Positions 44,921-56,536 of a stretch of DNA of 64,000 bases are shown one piece after another. The stretch is from Cytidiella melzeri. Its lineage: Eukaryota; Basidiomycota; Agaricomycetes; Polyporales; Irpicaceae. The stretch lies in the NCBI GenBank assembly GCA_022592445.1, contig JABYQR010000189.1, forward strand, positions 24,286 through 88,285, written 5' to 3'. How positions within the stretch are numbered: position 1 is the stretch's first letter; each line of letters opens with the position of its first letter. The notes under the pieces are model-generated. The model was not told the DNA's origin, did not search any database, and was given only the letters and a program-made list of their open reading frames with translations. The translations under genes and the position numbers were made by a program.

Positions 44921-46794
44921 TGATACGCCCGGAAATCGGCTAGGCGCGGAGACCCGGCAGCAGCCCGCCATTTGCGCGGCCTGCGTCATCCTGAGCGGCA
45001 AGTCCCTCCACTTTCCCAGCGTCACGGGCACGAGGAGTTCACCGAGGTCACGAGGAGTTCGCCGAGGATCCGAGGACTTGACAAGGAGCAGCAACGCGCC
45101 GGAAACATCCGAGGCCGAGGAATCGCACCGGACTCTGACTCACAGACACACTCCTTTTGCATTGGAGCATGGGCCGGCCAGCCACCAAGTGTTTCGGACG
45201 CGGGTCGGACCAACGGTAGAAGAAACTTGACTCGCAAACCCCGTTTTGGGGAGACTCCTATCACGCCACGCTGTGCAACTCTTGGACGGCGCCTCATCAC
45301 CTGCTCGCGACGGTTGGCGCCTCTTCAGCGCAAGGGCGCACACCGCTACTCCGCGTCGACCAACGCTGTGTCCTGCCGGGCATCGACTCGCTGGACATTT
45401 TGCCTCCGCAGACGGAAGTATTCTGCCACCATGTTTCCTCGCTCTCGCGTTTGGGTTTAGGACATAGAAGGAAAGGTTTAGGAGAGGGTCCTTAGGGTAT
45501 ATAGAAAGTTGTTGCCTGTACTGCGTAGAAATAAATCAATCCCCACCCCAGTTCTCAGAGTTCACTTTACGCTTTGCGCTCGCGTCGAGGGAGTCTCTTC
45601 GCGCCAATAGCTGTAGCTTCTTCTGCGTTGCCTCACTGCGACTTCCTCCACGTTAATGTCCGCTGCGTCTACCAACGACAACCCGCCTCGCGTTTGCCGT
45701 TATTGTCCCACAGTTCCCCACTTACCCGACGGTTGCTGCCCTTACCGCCCGCGCCCGTGCGAGGTTCTACGCCGCTACCCCATCATCCCCGTGCCCACGC
45801 CGCCGCCAGAGCCCTCAGTAGCGCCTACGGTCTCCCCTGAGCGCTCTACTCCTAAATCACCCTTGCCAGCATCGTCCGTCGCCTCCGTCGCGGACTCGCT
45901 TGATAACTGCTCCTATTGTAACACTCAGAGCAACCTATTGCAACACTCAGAGCAACCACCCAATTCCCCTGTGTTCCGGACCTTTCGTCCCGCTCGACTG
46001 CGATCGCCCGCGCGCGCCGCACCCAGATTGTTGGCTGTCACCAGACTTTGAAGGCAAAGACCACGAGTGCGAACTAGTGCAGTTCAATCTTACCAGCTCT
46101 ACCAACGTCGTCGTCGGCCACGCATTCGCTTGCAATACGCATCGCTGCTCGGGAAGTGTTGTTCTACACTACCGCCCCCGCGCGCAGTCTGTTGAGTCAA
46201 CTTGACTGCGGTCTCACATAGCCTTACGCTGCTACTCGCGCTCCATTAGCTTGTCTTTCCCCTATGGTTCCTTTCGGTTTTGTTATACTGCGTTTGCTTC
46301 TTAACTGCGTTATTTTACTGCGTTACTGCGTCTGCGTTTCATCTTCACTGCGTCAAGTTTACTGCGTTCATTTTCACTGCGCCCACGTTTTACAGCGACT
46401 ACTTTCATCTTCACCAGCGACCGCGTTTTGTGTTCGAGATTCATACTGCGCCTGCGTTTACCATCCGCGTCTCTCCGCACGCCGTTTTACTACAAGTTGC
46501 GATGTCTCCCGCGCGTTCTCTTTGAGCCGCGCTAAAACTCTTTCGCTTTCACCGCGCCGACTTGCCCTTTTACCCGCGATACGCGTGGTAGTTTGCCCGT
46601 CTAGCTCCTTTCACATAAACCTATATCACAAACCTTGTCGCTCTTTACAGCACAGGTAAAACTAGGACTCTAAGACCACCTCGCACACTTTAACACTTCT
46701 GCGCTTCCACACCTTTACACTTCTATTGCCACTTCGTGGTTGGTTGTGTTGTCTTTAAGGTTGTACTTAGTTTGAAGCGTGACTCAGTGTCTCA
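44921..46794 (+). repeat. Gypsy D 5' LTR
   Basis: It includes a TATATAG box at 45498-45504 and, about 150 bp on, the start of a Cys/His-rich ORF. It also has a long TACTGCGT-rich stretch (46300-46450) and ends with CTCA before the primer site. A CACAG/GTAAAAC site near 46645 could be a splice donor for subgenomic RNA. Confidence 0.88.
45656..46205 (+). pseudogene. LTR-encoded Cys/His-rich ORF, 5' LTR copy, frameshifted
   Basis: ATG at 45656: MSAASTNDNPPRVCRYC, Pro-rich linker, NCSYCNTQS. A tandem 22-bp duplication (45912-45933 and 45934-45955) then shifts the frame. The other frame continues PLCSGPFVPLDCDRPR, HPDCWLSPDFEG, HECELVQFNLTSSTNVVVG and HAFACNTH, ending RAQSVEST. The 3' LTR lacks the duplication and is in frame across this point. 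The order CxxC, CxxC, C, C, HxxC, C, HxFxCxxH suggests metal binding. Confidence 0.6.
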
Positions 46795-47233
46795 TTTTGG
46801 AACCCACCGCGAGGGGTCTCTATAGATTGCACTAGTTTCACTCGTGCTTCGCGGAAGAGAAGGCAAGACGAGTTCCAGAGGATCCAGAATTCCGAGGAGA
46901 CAAAGGGGCGGAAGTTTACCAAGCCCGGTATTAACGGAAGTGCAGGAAGACCCGGAAGCAATTATCCGGCGAGGACGAGCGATAGCCCGCGAAAATTGAA
47001 GGCGACAAGCTACTCCTGTGCCAAGTTCTAGGTTGCCGACTCCCAAATTCCCTACACCAAACGTTACTCTCCCTAGCCCCGACTCTCCTTCGGAAGTGCC
47101 TCTTCCTTCATCACACCCTTCATCCTCAACATCGACTACTCGAGCCCGCTCGCAATCTCCTACGACCGCAATAATAGGGCAGATTCAAACTAAAATACAA
47201 CAACTTCCACCAAACGCCAGACTAGTAGTCACG

Positions 47234-48244
47234 ATGGCCGCAGCACAAACTATGCCCTTGATCGGCGACAAGCACGCGCCTAAGTTCGATAAATCGGAGC
47301 CCCGGACATTGGCGCGCTACTTCGACACACTCGAAACATTATTCACACGCGCGAATGTGCAGGACGCGCAGGCGAAGAAGAAGTACGCCGCGTACTACGT
47401 AGACATCACGGTCCAGGACCAGTGGGAGGAACTCGAAAGCTATGCGGCGACGGAAACCTACGAAGACTGGAAAGCGGAGGTCTTCAAGTGCTACCCTGGC
47501 GCAGACGCTATGGCACTTTATACAAGACAGGGCCTTATAGAATACGTAGCCAGCTGGAAGCAGAAGGGGTTCCGCACTTTAGGCGACTGGGCCGAATTTT
47601 ACCGCAACTACAGTACTCAGTCGACCTGGCTGGTTGAGAACTCGAAGATCTCCGAGATCGACAAGAACCGCTGGTGTCAGGAGGCGATCGGTCCGCAAAT
47701 AAAGCACATTGCGACGCAGCTGCAAGTCAAGTTCCCCGACATCCATCCAGCGGACGGCTACAAGGTCAAGGACATCAACGACGCGATGCAGTTTTTTCTT
47801 CACGGGACCTCCGTAGCACCCAGCTCGACGTATAGCGCACCTCAGGCAACGGCGGCAAAGCCAGTAGCGCCCACTAGCAAGCGTACTCTATATGTGCCTC
47901 GCGAGTTACCGGCAAACGAGTGGCAGACCAGGTTGAAGCAGGAGGACATTAACGAGCTGCAAGAGAAGGTCAAGTACCTGATGAGCCAAGCTGATTTGTC
48001 TCTAGCAGCGCAGCACCGCGCCGCGCAGGCGGGGAATGCACCGGCTCCAGAGCCGCCATCGACTAGCGGTTTGAACCTCTGCCATTACTGTGGTCTGCCG
48101 GGCCATACGGTGAACAACTGCGACACGGTGAAGACCGATATCACCGGCGGCATGATCCAACGCAACCGGGAAAACAAGATAGTCCTCCCTGGAGGCAGCT
48201 TTATTCCAAGGAGCCTGCCGGACTTGTATGCGCCATCGCGTTAA
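47234..48244 (+). CDS. Gypsy D gag
   Basis: The first in-frame ATG is at 47234 (MAAAQTMPLIGDKHAPKFD), though the frame is open from 47018. The capsid domain has TLARYFDTLETLF, AKKKYAAYYVD, WEELESY, DWKAEVFKCYPGAD and LGDWAEFYRNY, typical of fungal Ty3/gypsy gag. A zinc knuckle, CHYCGLPGHTVNNC, lies near the end. A stop at 48242 is one frame away from the continuation MRHRVNEWHRQNPGQ, so gag and the next segment were probably once joined. Confidence 0.87.
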   Translation: MAAAQTMPLIGDKHAPKFDKSEPRTLARYFDTLETLFTRANVQDAQAKKKYAAYYVDITVQDQWEELESYAATETYEDWKAEVFKCYPGADAMALYTRQGLIEYVASWKQKGFRTLGDWAEFYRNYSTQSTWLVENSKISEIDKNRWCQEAIGPQIKHIATQLQVKFPDIHPADGYKVKDINDAMQFFLHGTSVAPSSTYSAPQATAAKPVAPTSKRTLYVPRELPANEWQTRLKQEDINELQEKVKYLMSQADLSLAAQHRAAQAGNAPAPEPPSTSGLNLCHYCGLPGHTVNNCDTVKTDITGGMIQRNRENKIVLPGGSFIPRSLPDLYAPSR

Positions 48245-49545
48245 CGAGTGGCATCGACAAAATCCGGGTCAGAGGACGACTCCGAACAACATCGCCTACA
48301 ACGCGGTGCCAGACGAGGTGTTTGGCGATCCGTCGCAGCAGCCCCAGCAGGCAATGCTGTTTGACATAGTCGAGGACGACGCGGCCCGCGCGACTGAGGC
48401 GACTTCGGTGTATGCTTTAGGAGGTGAGGAAGACGATTGTATACTTGCTTTAGAAAACGAAATCCGCGCGCTGCGCAGCGCCAAGCAGAAGTTCAACGGC
48501 GTGTACGTTCCGCCGCAACCAGGACGGGGAAGACCAGGAATCCTGCCAGCGCCGGCGCGGGTGGCTAGGACCGCGACTAAGCCTGCGGGTGCACCACCGA
48601 AAAGGAAGCCAATCCAACCCGGCTCTGGCAGCCCCGCAACCAGCAAAAGAACCTGAGCATCCACACGCCGTGGCAAAGGACGCGACTACTTGCCGCCGTT
48701 TCAACGGAACGTAGCGGCCCCAGCAAGCCAAACGGCCAGGCAAAGAACCAACGTACCGTATCACACGATAATAGAAAATCCCTGATAGTGAAAGTGTTCT
48801 AAACCGTACGCTGAAGGAACAGCAGGTCTCGCTGTCGCCTGAAGAACTTTTCGCACTGTCGCCGGACATGCGTAGTCGGATGCACAACCTCATCACGCCG
48901 AACGTGGCTAACTTCTTCGAGGCGGAAGGCGAGGTGGTGCTACCGCAGCAGAGGTCTCTTACGTTGATGGGGCGAATCGAAACGCATCCTACGACTTGGC
49001 GATCCATACGAGGCGTACCTTCGGGCTCTCCCGCCAGGCGAACCGCGGAACCATTCTTGGCGGCTCGCGAGACGCACGCGCTCAGGACAGTCCGCATGGT
49101 CGTAGCAGGGACCGAGAGATCGACGCCATATTGGATCCAGGTTGTCAGATTGTTGCCGCGTCGGAAGCGGTATGTCACGCTTTGGGTTTTACTTATGACC
49201 CACAGTGCGCACAAGATGCAGAGCGCGCACGGCAAGTGACAAGTCGCTCGGCCTGGCGCGCAAGTGCCCTTTACATAGGCGACATGACTTCTACCTACAG
49301 GTCCATGTAATCCGCCAGACCGCGTATGACATACTTCTCGGACGGCCCTTCGATGTCATCGGTCCACGGTCGTGCGCAACTTCGACAACGAGGACCAAAC
49401 GATTACGCTGCACTGTCGAACACGAAAAAGGTTATCACGGTGCCGACGCGACCGCGCGGCCCGCTCGTTTTGCCTACCCGAAAAGGATTTTTGAGAATTG
49501 AGGATTCAGCAGCACTCGAGGAGATCTCCATAATACCCCTTCCAT
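48228..49545 (+). pseudogene. Gypsy D gag tail and protease
   Basis: The 48228-48656 frame continues gag with an acidic region and a Pro/Arg-rich tail. Further on, a helical spacer (MRSRMHNLITPNVANFFEAE) and a retroviral-type protease follow in shifting frames. The active-site segment is DAILDPGCQIVAASEAVCHALGF, with Asp-Pro-Gly in place of the usual Asp-Ser/Thr-Gly. Two or more frameshifts are needed. Confidence 0.65.
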
Positions 49546-49661
49546 GACTCCCGAATCTCGTTTCCTCGCCTCTGTGTACACTATGTTAACTTATACTCTA
49601 CTTTCGACTCTTCACTCTCGACCGCGCCTACCGACATAACAGAAAACGCAAAATTACAGAT

Positions 49662-51532
49662 ATGCTAGCTCAACTTCCCTTTCTCGATCTTATTTCATCT
49701 CTCTCGCCGACCGCCTGGCATACTCTGGGGGTCGAATCTAATGCTATGCGCGACGCGTTCGTAGGCGCAAAGAAAAAGTACAAACCCGTACACCTAAAAG
49801 TGAAACCCGTCAAGGCCACGCTGCCTCGCGAGTTTCGCATCGTGCGCGCCATCCAAGGTGACCCGCTCGCGACTATGCCGGTCATCGACTATGCGAACAT
49901 CCCCGACTTCGCGCCTCGAGGACGCTATACCGAGGAACGAATGCGCGAGGTTGACAAGCTCCATGGCGGGGACTTCCTTTGGCCAGAAGAGCGTCGCCTC
50001 TTACACTACTTCTACATGCTACACAACGACGCTTTCGCGTGGTCCGACGACGAGCGAGGCAAGTTTCGCGAGGACTTCTTTCCGCCGGTCGAATTCCCGG
50101 TTATCGATCACATCCCGTGGGTCGAAAGGAACATGCCAATACCGCCTGGGATATACGACGAATGCTGTAGGATCATACGCGAGAAGATGAAGGCCGGGGT
50201 CTACGAACCTTCAAACGCCACTTATCGCTCGCGCTGGTTCCCGGTCGCGAAGAAGTCCGGCGCGCTTCGCATTGTACACTCTTTGGAACCGCTAAACCGC
50301 GTCACCATTCAGCACTCGGGAGTCACGCCCATGCCAGACCATCTCGCCGAAAGCTTTGGTGGCCGCGCCTGCGGAGGAATCTTGGACCTGTTCGTGGGTT
50401 ACGATAATCGACCGCTCGCGGAATCCTCGCGCGACATGACCACCTTCCAAACGCCTTTCGGCGCGATGCGACTGACTACGTTACCTATGGGCTGGACGAA
50501 CTCGGTGCCGATTTTTCACGAAGACGTTACGCATATCCTACAGCCCGAGATTCCTGACGTCACCATTCCGTATATCGACGACGTACCCATCAAGGGACCA
50601 GCAGACGAGCGTACGGATTGCGAAGGCAGGCCGACGGTTTTAGTCAAAACCCGGGCATTCGCGTCTTCGTGCACGAACACTTCGAGAATTGTAACCGCGT
50701 GGTACAGCGCATGAAATACTGCGGCGGTACGTTTTCTGCATTAAAATCGCTCATTATAGCTCCAGAGACGAACGTCGTGGGGCATCGCTGCACTCGTCAC
50801 GGGAGGGAGCCCAGTGAGGATCGCGTCGCGGCCATTCGCAACTGGGGCCCTTGTCGGTCGCTTACCGAGGTTCGCGCGTTCCTAGGCACGGTCGGCGTGC
50901 TTCGGATTTTCATCAAGAACTTCGCACATCGCGCCCATCATTTGGTGAAGCTAACGCGTAAGGACGTAGAATTCGAATGGGGACCTGACCAGGAGAAAGC
51001 GCAAGACGACTTAAAACAGGCGGTAATCCACTCGCCGGCACTTCGCGCTATCAACTATTCCTCCGCGTCCCCGGTCATTTTAGCCGTGGATACGTCGTAC
51101 CTCGCGATCGGTTTCCTGCTGGCCCAGTGCGACGAAAACAACCCCAAGATTCGGTACTATAGTCGCTTTGGCTCCATAACCCTGAACGAGAGGGAAGCCC
51201 GCTTTTCGCAGCCAAAATTGGAGCTCTACGGCGTGTATCGGACCCTCAAGGCGTTGAAGCTATACCTCTTAGGCGTACGAAACCTTGTTCTGGAAGTCGA
51301 CGCGCAGCACATCAAGGGTATGCTACAGAATCCCGACCTGGCGCCTTCCGCGTCGATCAATCGCTGGATCGCGGCCATTATGACTTCCACTTCAAGCTCG
51401 TACACGTACCGGGCGATAAACATGGACCAGACGGCCTTTCGCGACGACCACCTCAAGAGGGCGACCGAGAAGTGCCTGAAGATGACGACGACGAGCCAAT
51501 TGGACCATGCTTCCTTACCATGCACTTGCTAG
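49662..51532 (+). pseudogene. Gypsy D reverse transcriptase and RNase H
   Basis: RT motifs are FPVIDHIPWVERNMPIPPG, KKSGALRIVHSLEPLNRVT, TTFQTPFGAMRLTTLPMGWTN and the catalytic PYIDDVPIKGP. The frame shifts near 50620. It continues into the RT connection (RAFLGTVGVLRIFIKNFAHRA) and an RNase H with ILAVDTSYLAIGF, NEREARFSQPKLELYGV and LEVDAQHIKGML. The domain order is typical of fungal gypsy pol. The frame change probably kills this copy. Confidence 0.87.
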
Positions 51533-51725
51533 CGAGAGCACCGCGACCGCGACTGGCGGTTCCTAATCCCTCGACCGCGACAGCCTACATCTACGACCCC
51601 ATCGACGATGGCCCAGGACCAAGCCTGGAGTACAGCGCGTGTCCCCGCACCAAAAAGGCAGTGGACGCGGATAGTAAGTTAGAGCCATCCCGCGCTTTCA
51701 CGAGACGCTCGAAACGCCGGAGGGT

Positions 51726-53090
51726 ATGGGCGAAAAAGAGCTGCAGGCGTTCCTCCGATACGCGACTCTGTTCTTTAGGGACGGGGGACGGCTCTTCCGA
51801 CGGGATGCCACGGGAGCGCATAAGCTAGTCGTATGGCCAGCCGACCGCATGAAAGTACTTCGCGACTGCCACGACGGCGCCGCTCATCGAGGAGTGTTCG
51901 CGACGCCGCGATGGTGTCAGAGCGTTTTTGGTGGCCGTTTCATTTAGCGGATATCGCGTGGTACATCCGGACTTGTCATATATGCCAGACGCGACAGAAG
52001 CGGCAGATTCTGCTTCCTCCGACAGTCCAACAACCGGCGCCGCTCTTCGCGAAAGTATACATGGACACTATGCACCTGCCAGCGTCTGGGGGCTTCAAGT
52101 ACGTGGTACAAGGGCGCTGTTCAATCACGCATTGGCCGGAGTTCCGCGCCTTCGCTCCGAGACTGGGAAAACGCTAGGCGATTGGATTTTCACCGACATT
52201 CTCTGTCGCTGGGGCGCGCTGTCGGAAATAGTCTCGGACAACGGAGGCGCGTTCGTCAACGCGATCGAATACCTGGGCAAGCGTTACCATATTCATCACA
52301 TCCGAATCAGCGGCTACAACTCGCGAGCGAACGGACAGGTCGAGCGAGCTCACTACGATGTTCGCCAGGCACTCTATAAGGCGGCGGATGGGGACGCGAG
52401 TCGGTGGTCCAGGTCGCGGCATCGGTGTTCTGGTCGGAGCGAATCACAACGCGCAAACGGATGGGCTGTTCCCCTACTTTGCAGTCACGGCACGCATCCA
52501 ATAATTCCGCTCGACATCGTAGAAGCAACCTACCTACAGCCGGCGCCGGACTCTGTGTTGTCTACCGAAGACCTTATCAGTCGGCGAGCGATCGCGCTAC
52601 AAAAGCGTCGGGAGCATCTGGTCGCGCTACGAGACAAGGTTATGGAGTCGCGCACTAAGGCGGCGCAGCGGTTCGAGGTCGAGCACATGCATACCATCCG
52701 CGACTTCGACTTCAAGAGAGGATCGCTCGTACTGATCCGCAACACAGCGATCGAGAAGGCGTTGAACCGCAAGATGCGCGCGCGGTATCTCGGGCCGCTA
52801 ATCGTGGTCGCCAGAAATCGAGGAGGAGCTTACGTTCTCTGCGAGTTGGACGGCGCGGTGTTGGACCGGCCAGTGGCAGCCTTTAGAGTCATTCCGTATC
52901 TCGCGCGCGCTGAAATTCCCTTACCAGACGGCTTCGCCGAGATCACTTTAGAACGGCTCAAGGAGATGGAGGCGTCGCGGTCGCAAGGCGACGACGATGA
53001 AGACGAGCCGCTGGCGACACACACGCGGCAGAGGACGAAGAAGAGCCGGGGGCGCACTCGACGCCTAGGCGCAACACACTTGACGATGAG
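51726..53090 (+). pseudogene. Gypsy D integrase
   Basis: An HHCC zinc-binding part (HKLVVWP, CHDGAAHRGVFAT, WYIRTCHICQT) is spread over two frames. The catalytic core is VYMDTMHLP, SDNGGAFVNAIEYLGKRYHI and the Glu in NGQVERAHYDVRQAL. A GPY/F-type end follows (YLGPLIVVARNRGGAYVLCELDG) with an acidic/basic tail. I see no chromodomain. Confidence 0.85.
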
Positions 53091-53276
53091 TTGTAATTTT
53101 ATATCATATTTTTTCCATTTTTTCTTGGCTGCGTCTCGCGTATTTTTTTCCTTCATATCTTACGGACTACCATTTTGCGCGCGGCGATTCCATGATGACT
53201 TACTGAGAGTTGTTTGCGCTAACAAAATTTTTTTCACATATTCGACGTCTGCGCCCTGAGGACAGGGCAAATTTTA

Positions 53277-53293
53277 TTAGTTGGGGGGAGGGA
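53277..53293 (+). other. Internal polypurine-tract-like copy in gypsy D
   Basis: TTAGTTGGGGGGAGGGA follows the pol stop region. A near-identical tract, TTAGTTGGGGGGAGA, lies at 55272-55286, directly before the 3' LTR. The 2-kb segment between the two carries the antisense gene. Confidence 0.7.
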
Positions 53294-53496
53294 TACACAT
53301 GCGCCTCACACCCAAGCCTCGCATTTTATTTATTCATTTCTTTTCTTTATTTATTTATTTCTGAGTTTTCTCTCTTTTCTTACTTCACTCATAAAAGAAG
53401 CGGCGAAACATGCATTGTGAAGGACTAGTACAGGTAGAGAAAAGCAAAAACAGCGACAGGCACAGACAGCAGCAACCAGCGACAACCCAGGAACCC

Positions 53497-55100
53497 CTAC
53501 CGACGCGAAGGACCAGCGAACAGAGCGGCCTCCTCAGCGATGACCTGCTCCAACTCGCGCCGCGCGGCCAAGATCTTCGCCTTGTACAGCGAAGCGTTGG
53601 TGCGCAGGCGGCCATCCGCGCCTCGCCAACGGTGAGCCGACCGAGGACGGCGCCGAGCTCGGTCTCGAGGCGTGAGGTACTGTTGAAGTACCACCCGGTT
53701 GGTGACGCGGGCAGGGGCGGGAGCGGGAGGAGCGCCGCCAGGGAGCTCCGCGGATCGGCCGGTACCTCCTCGAGGACGTCGTCGACGTTGAAGGCGACGG
53801 GGAGGGTGAGGAGAGGAGGTCGGGCGTCCTGAGGGCGACGCAGCTCAGGTCGCAGAGGGGACACCACGTCCATCTTGAGGCCGCTGGGACCTGCGGCGGC
53901 GACGCGAGGAGGAGTGGCGGGGGCCTTGCCCTTGCCCTTGCTGTCGGAGGCGACGGAGCGGCGACTGAGGGCGGAGGTGGCGGCGGAGGACGCAGAGAGG
54001 GGGCGGCCGGCTCCTCGTCGACGACCTTGGCATCCTCCTGCCTGGGCGACGTCCGGCGCGACCTCGTCGAAGGCTTGCCGTTGAACCGGCAGGCGTGCTT
54101 GATGTCTCGCAAGGGAGACACCGGAAGACCGCGTACCGTTGCTGGGACGGTGCACCGCTCGACGTCCTTTCCTTGCAATAATCGCACTAGAGGAGTGGGG
54201 AGGTTAGCGAGGGGACAGAGAAGGAGAGAGAGAGAGACGCACCCGGCTCTCGCCGAGAGCGACCGTGGTCGCGGTCCAGTGAGTGGCAGGTTGCGCCACT
54301 CCTTGCCGGTGAGCGGGTTGGGGCCCACACCCTGCAGCTGGTCTGCTGCGCCTGCGACAATTTCTTGGCCGGTGGCCCGGCCCTCACCTCGAGAGAGCGG
54401 AGGAGGCTGCCCTCTTGCGCTTCAGGAGGACGCGGCTGCGCCTCGTCCTCGTCCTCGTCCGTGAGCTCGATCACGACGAGCTCCGGCTCCTGCGCGACGC
54501 TGGCAGACCGCGACCGGAAGCCGAGACTCTGGTCGTCGGCCGAACCCTCAGCGTCCAATCGGCCTCGTGTTGGGCCAGTCGCCGACCCACCAGTCCCATT
54601 CGAGCAGGAGCTCGACGATGGGGGCCTCGAGGTAGGACGCTTGCGGAGGTGGGCGCTGAGGCTGCGCCAGAGAGGGCGAGGGCGTTGCGGAGGGCGACCT
54701 GCTGGGCTTGGGCAGGCGGACGCGGTGTTCTTCGGCGGCGAAGGGGAGAAGAGGTCGAGGAAGGCGAGGTTGGTGCCTTGGTCCTCGCAGAGAGGAGACA
54801 CGTCCTCGTACGCTTGCTAGAAGGGAGAGTGAGCAGGAGAGGTGGTAGAGGAGCAGGGTACTTACGAAGATTCGATCACCTCGCGACCCACCCGCCAGTC
54901 AGATCAGCCGTATTGCAGGACGGAGTCTAAGACGGCGCAGACGCTCGAGCTGCTGCGCACGGCGAGCAGCTGCTCAGCAGGAGAAGCGGTGGAGGGTGGA
55001 CCTCTTCCCACGCGGCGGTCATGGTGCGGAGGGGAGCGGTTGCGGCGAGTGGCGGGCGAGGAGCGACGCGACGCGAGGAGGAGGCTTGGGCTGACATGGA
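53497..55100 (-). pseudogene. Antisense, intron-containing gene inside gypsy D
   Basis: On the minus strand, an ATG at 55098 (MSAQASSSRRVAPRP) leads through frame changes to REVIESS. A clean intron follows (GTAAGT to TTCTAG, about 54863-54815), and the frame continues QAYEDVSPLCEDQGTN, an acidic DEDEDEAQP segment and VGPNPLTGKEW. A second intron candidate (GTGCGT to CTCTAG, about 54244-54190) precedes a basic Cys-poor part (DIKHACRFNGK). The C-terminal helical part ends KAKILAARRELEQVIAEEAALF with a stop near 53500. At least one TGA and two frame changes break it. DIKHACRFNGK recalls a Cys-rich motif of other basidiomycete repeat proteins, but I cannot name the protein. Confidence 0.5.
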
Positions 55101-56014
55101 GGAGAGGCGGAAGCAGAGTATGGAGAGGAGGAGGGCGGAAGCAGATGAGCAGGCAGAAGCAGGGAGAGAGGGCGAAAAAGTCGAAGTCCAACGACACAAT
55201 AGCGCGAGGATCCTCGTGGTCGAGTTCCCACGGTTCGACTTGCCACGCGAGAACCGGGGACGGTTCGGATTTTAGTTGGGGGGAGAATGATACGCCCGGA
55301 AATCGGCTAGGCGCGGAGACCCGGCAGCAGCCCGCCATTTGCGCGGCCCGCGTCATCCTGAGCGGCAAGTCCCTCCACTTTCCCAGCGTCACGGGCACGA
55401 GGAGTTCGCCGAGGTCACGAGGAGTTCGCCGAGGATCCGAGGACTTGACAAGGAGCAGCAATGCGCCGGAAACATCCGAGGCCGAGGAATGCACCGAACT
55501 CTGACTCACAGACACCCCCTTTTGCATCGGAGCATGGGCCGGCCAGCCACCAAGTGTTTCGGACGCGGGTCGGACCAACGGTAGAAGAAACTTGACTCGC
55601 AAACCCCGTTTCGGGGAGACTCCTATCACGCCACGCTGTGCAACTCTTGGACGGCGCCTCATCACCTGCTCGCGACGGTTGGCGCCTCTTCAGCGCAAGG
55701 GCGCGCGCCGCTACTCCGCGTCGACCAACGCTGTGTCCGCCGGGCGTCGATCCGCTGACATTTTGCCTCCGCAGACGGAAGTATTCTGCCACCATGTTTC
55801 CTCACTCTCGCGTTTGGGTTTAGGACATAGAAGGAAAGGTTTAGGAGAGGGTCTTAGGGTATATAAAAAGGTGTTGCCTGTACTGCGTAGAAATAAATCA
55901 ATCCCCACCCCAGTTCCAGAGTTCACTTTACGCTTTGCGTCGCGTCGAGGGAGTCTCTTGCGCCAATAGCTGTAGCTTCTTCTGCGTTGCCTCACTGCGA
56001 CTTCCTCCACGTTT

Positions 56015-56536
56015 ATGTCCGCTGCGTCTACCAACGACAACCCGCCTCGCGTTTGCCGTTATTGTCCTACAGTTCCCCACTTACCAGACGGTAGCCACCC
56101 TTACCGCCCGCGCCCGCGCGAGGTTCTACGCCGCTACCCCATCATCCCCGCGCCCACGCCGCCGCCAGGGCCCTCAGTAGCGCCTACGGTCTCCCCTGAG
56201 TGCTCTACTCCTAAATCACCCTCGCCAGCGTCGTCCGTCGCCTCTGTCGCGGACTCGCTTGATAACTGCTCCTATTGCAACACTCAGAGCGACCACGCAA
56301 TTCCCCTGTGTTCCGGACCTTTCGTCCCGCTCGACTGCGATCGCCCGCGCGCGCTGCACCCAGCTTGTTGGCTGTCACCAGACTTTGAAGGCGAGGACCA
56401 CGAGTGCGAACTAGTGCAGTTCAATCTTACCAGCTCTACCAATGTCGTCGTCGGCCACACATTCGCTTGCAATACGCATCGCCACTTGGGAAGTGTTGTT
56501 CTACACTACCGCCCCCGCGTGTCATGGATGGCCTGA
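56015..56536 (+). CDS. LTR-encoded Cys/His-rich ORF, 3' LTR copy
   Basis: ATG at 56015. It has the same protein as the 5' LTR copy without the 22-bp duplication, so the frame is continuous from VCRYC through NCSYC, PLCSGPFVPLDC, HPACW, HECELVQF and HTFACNTH to HYRPR. The last codons are replaced by solo-LTR sequence (VSWMA, stop). The 5' LTR shows that the native end was RAQSVEST. The ATG is the first one I see after the TATA box, at roughly 120 nt into the expected transcript. No family is recognised. Confidence 0.55.
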   Translation: MSAASTNDNPPRVCRYCPTVPHLPDGSHPYRPRPREVLRRYPIIPAPTPPPGPSVAPTVSPECSTPKSPSPASSVASVADSLDNCSYCNTQSDHAIPLCSGPFVPLDCDRPRALHPACWLSPDFEGEDHECELVQFNLTSSTNVVVGHTFACNTHRHLGSVVLHYRPRVSWMA

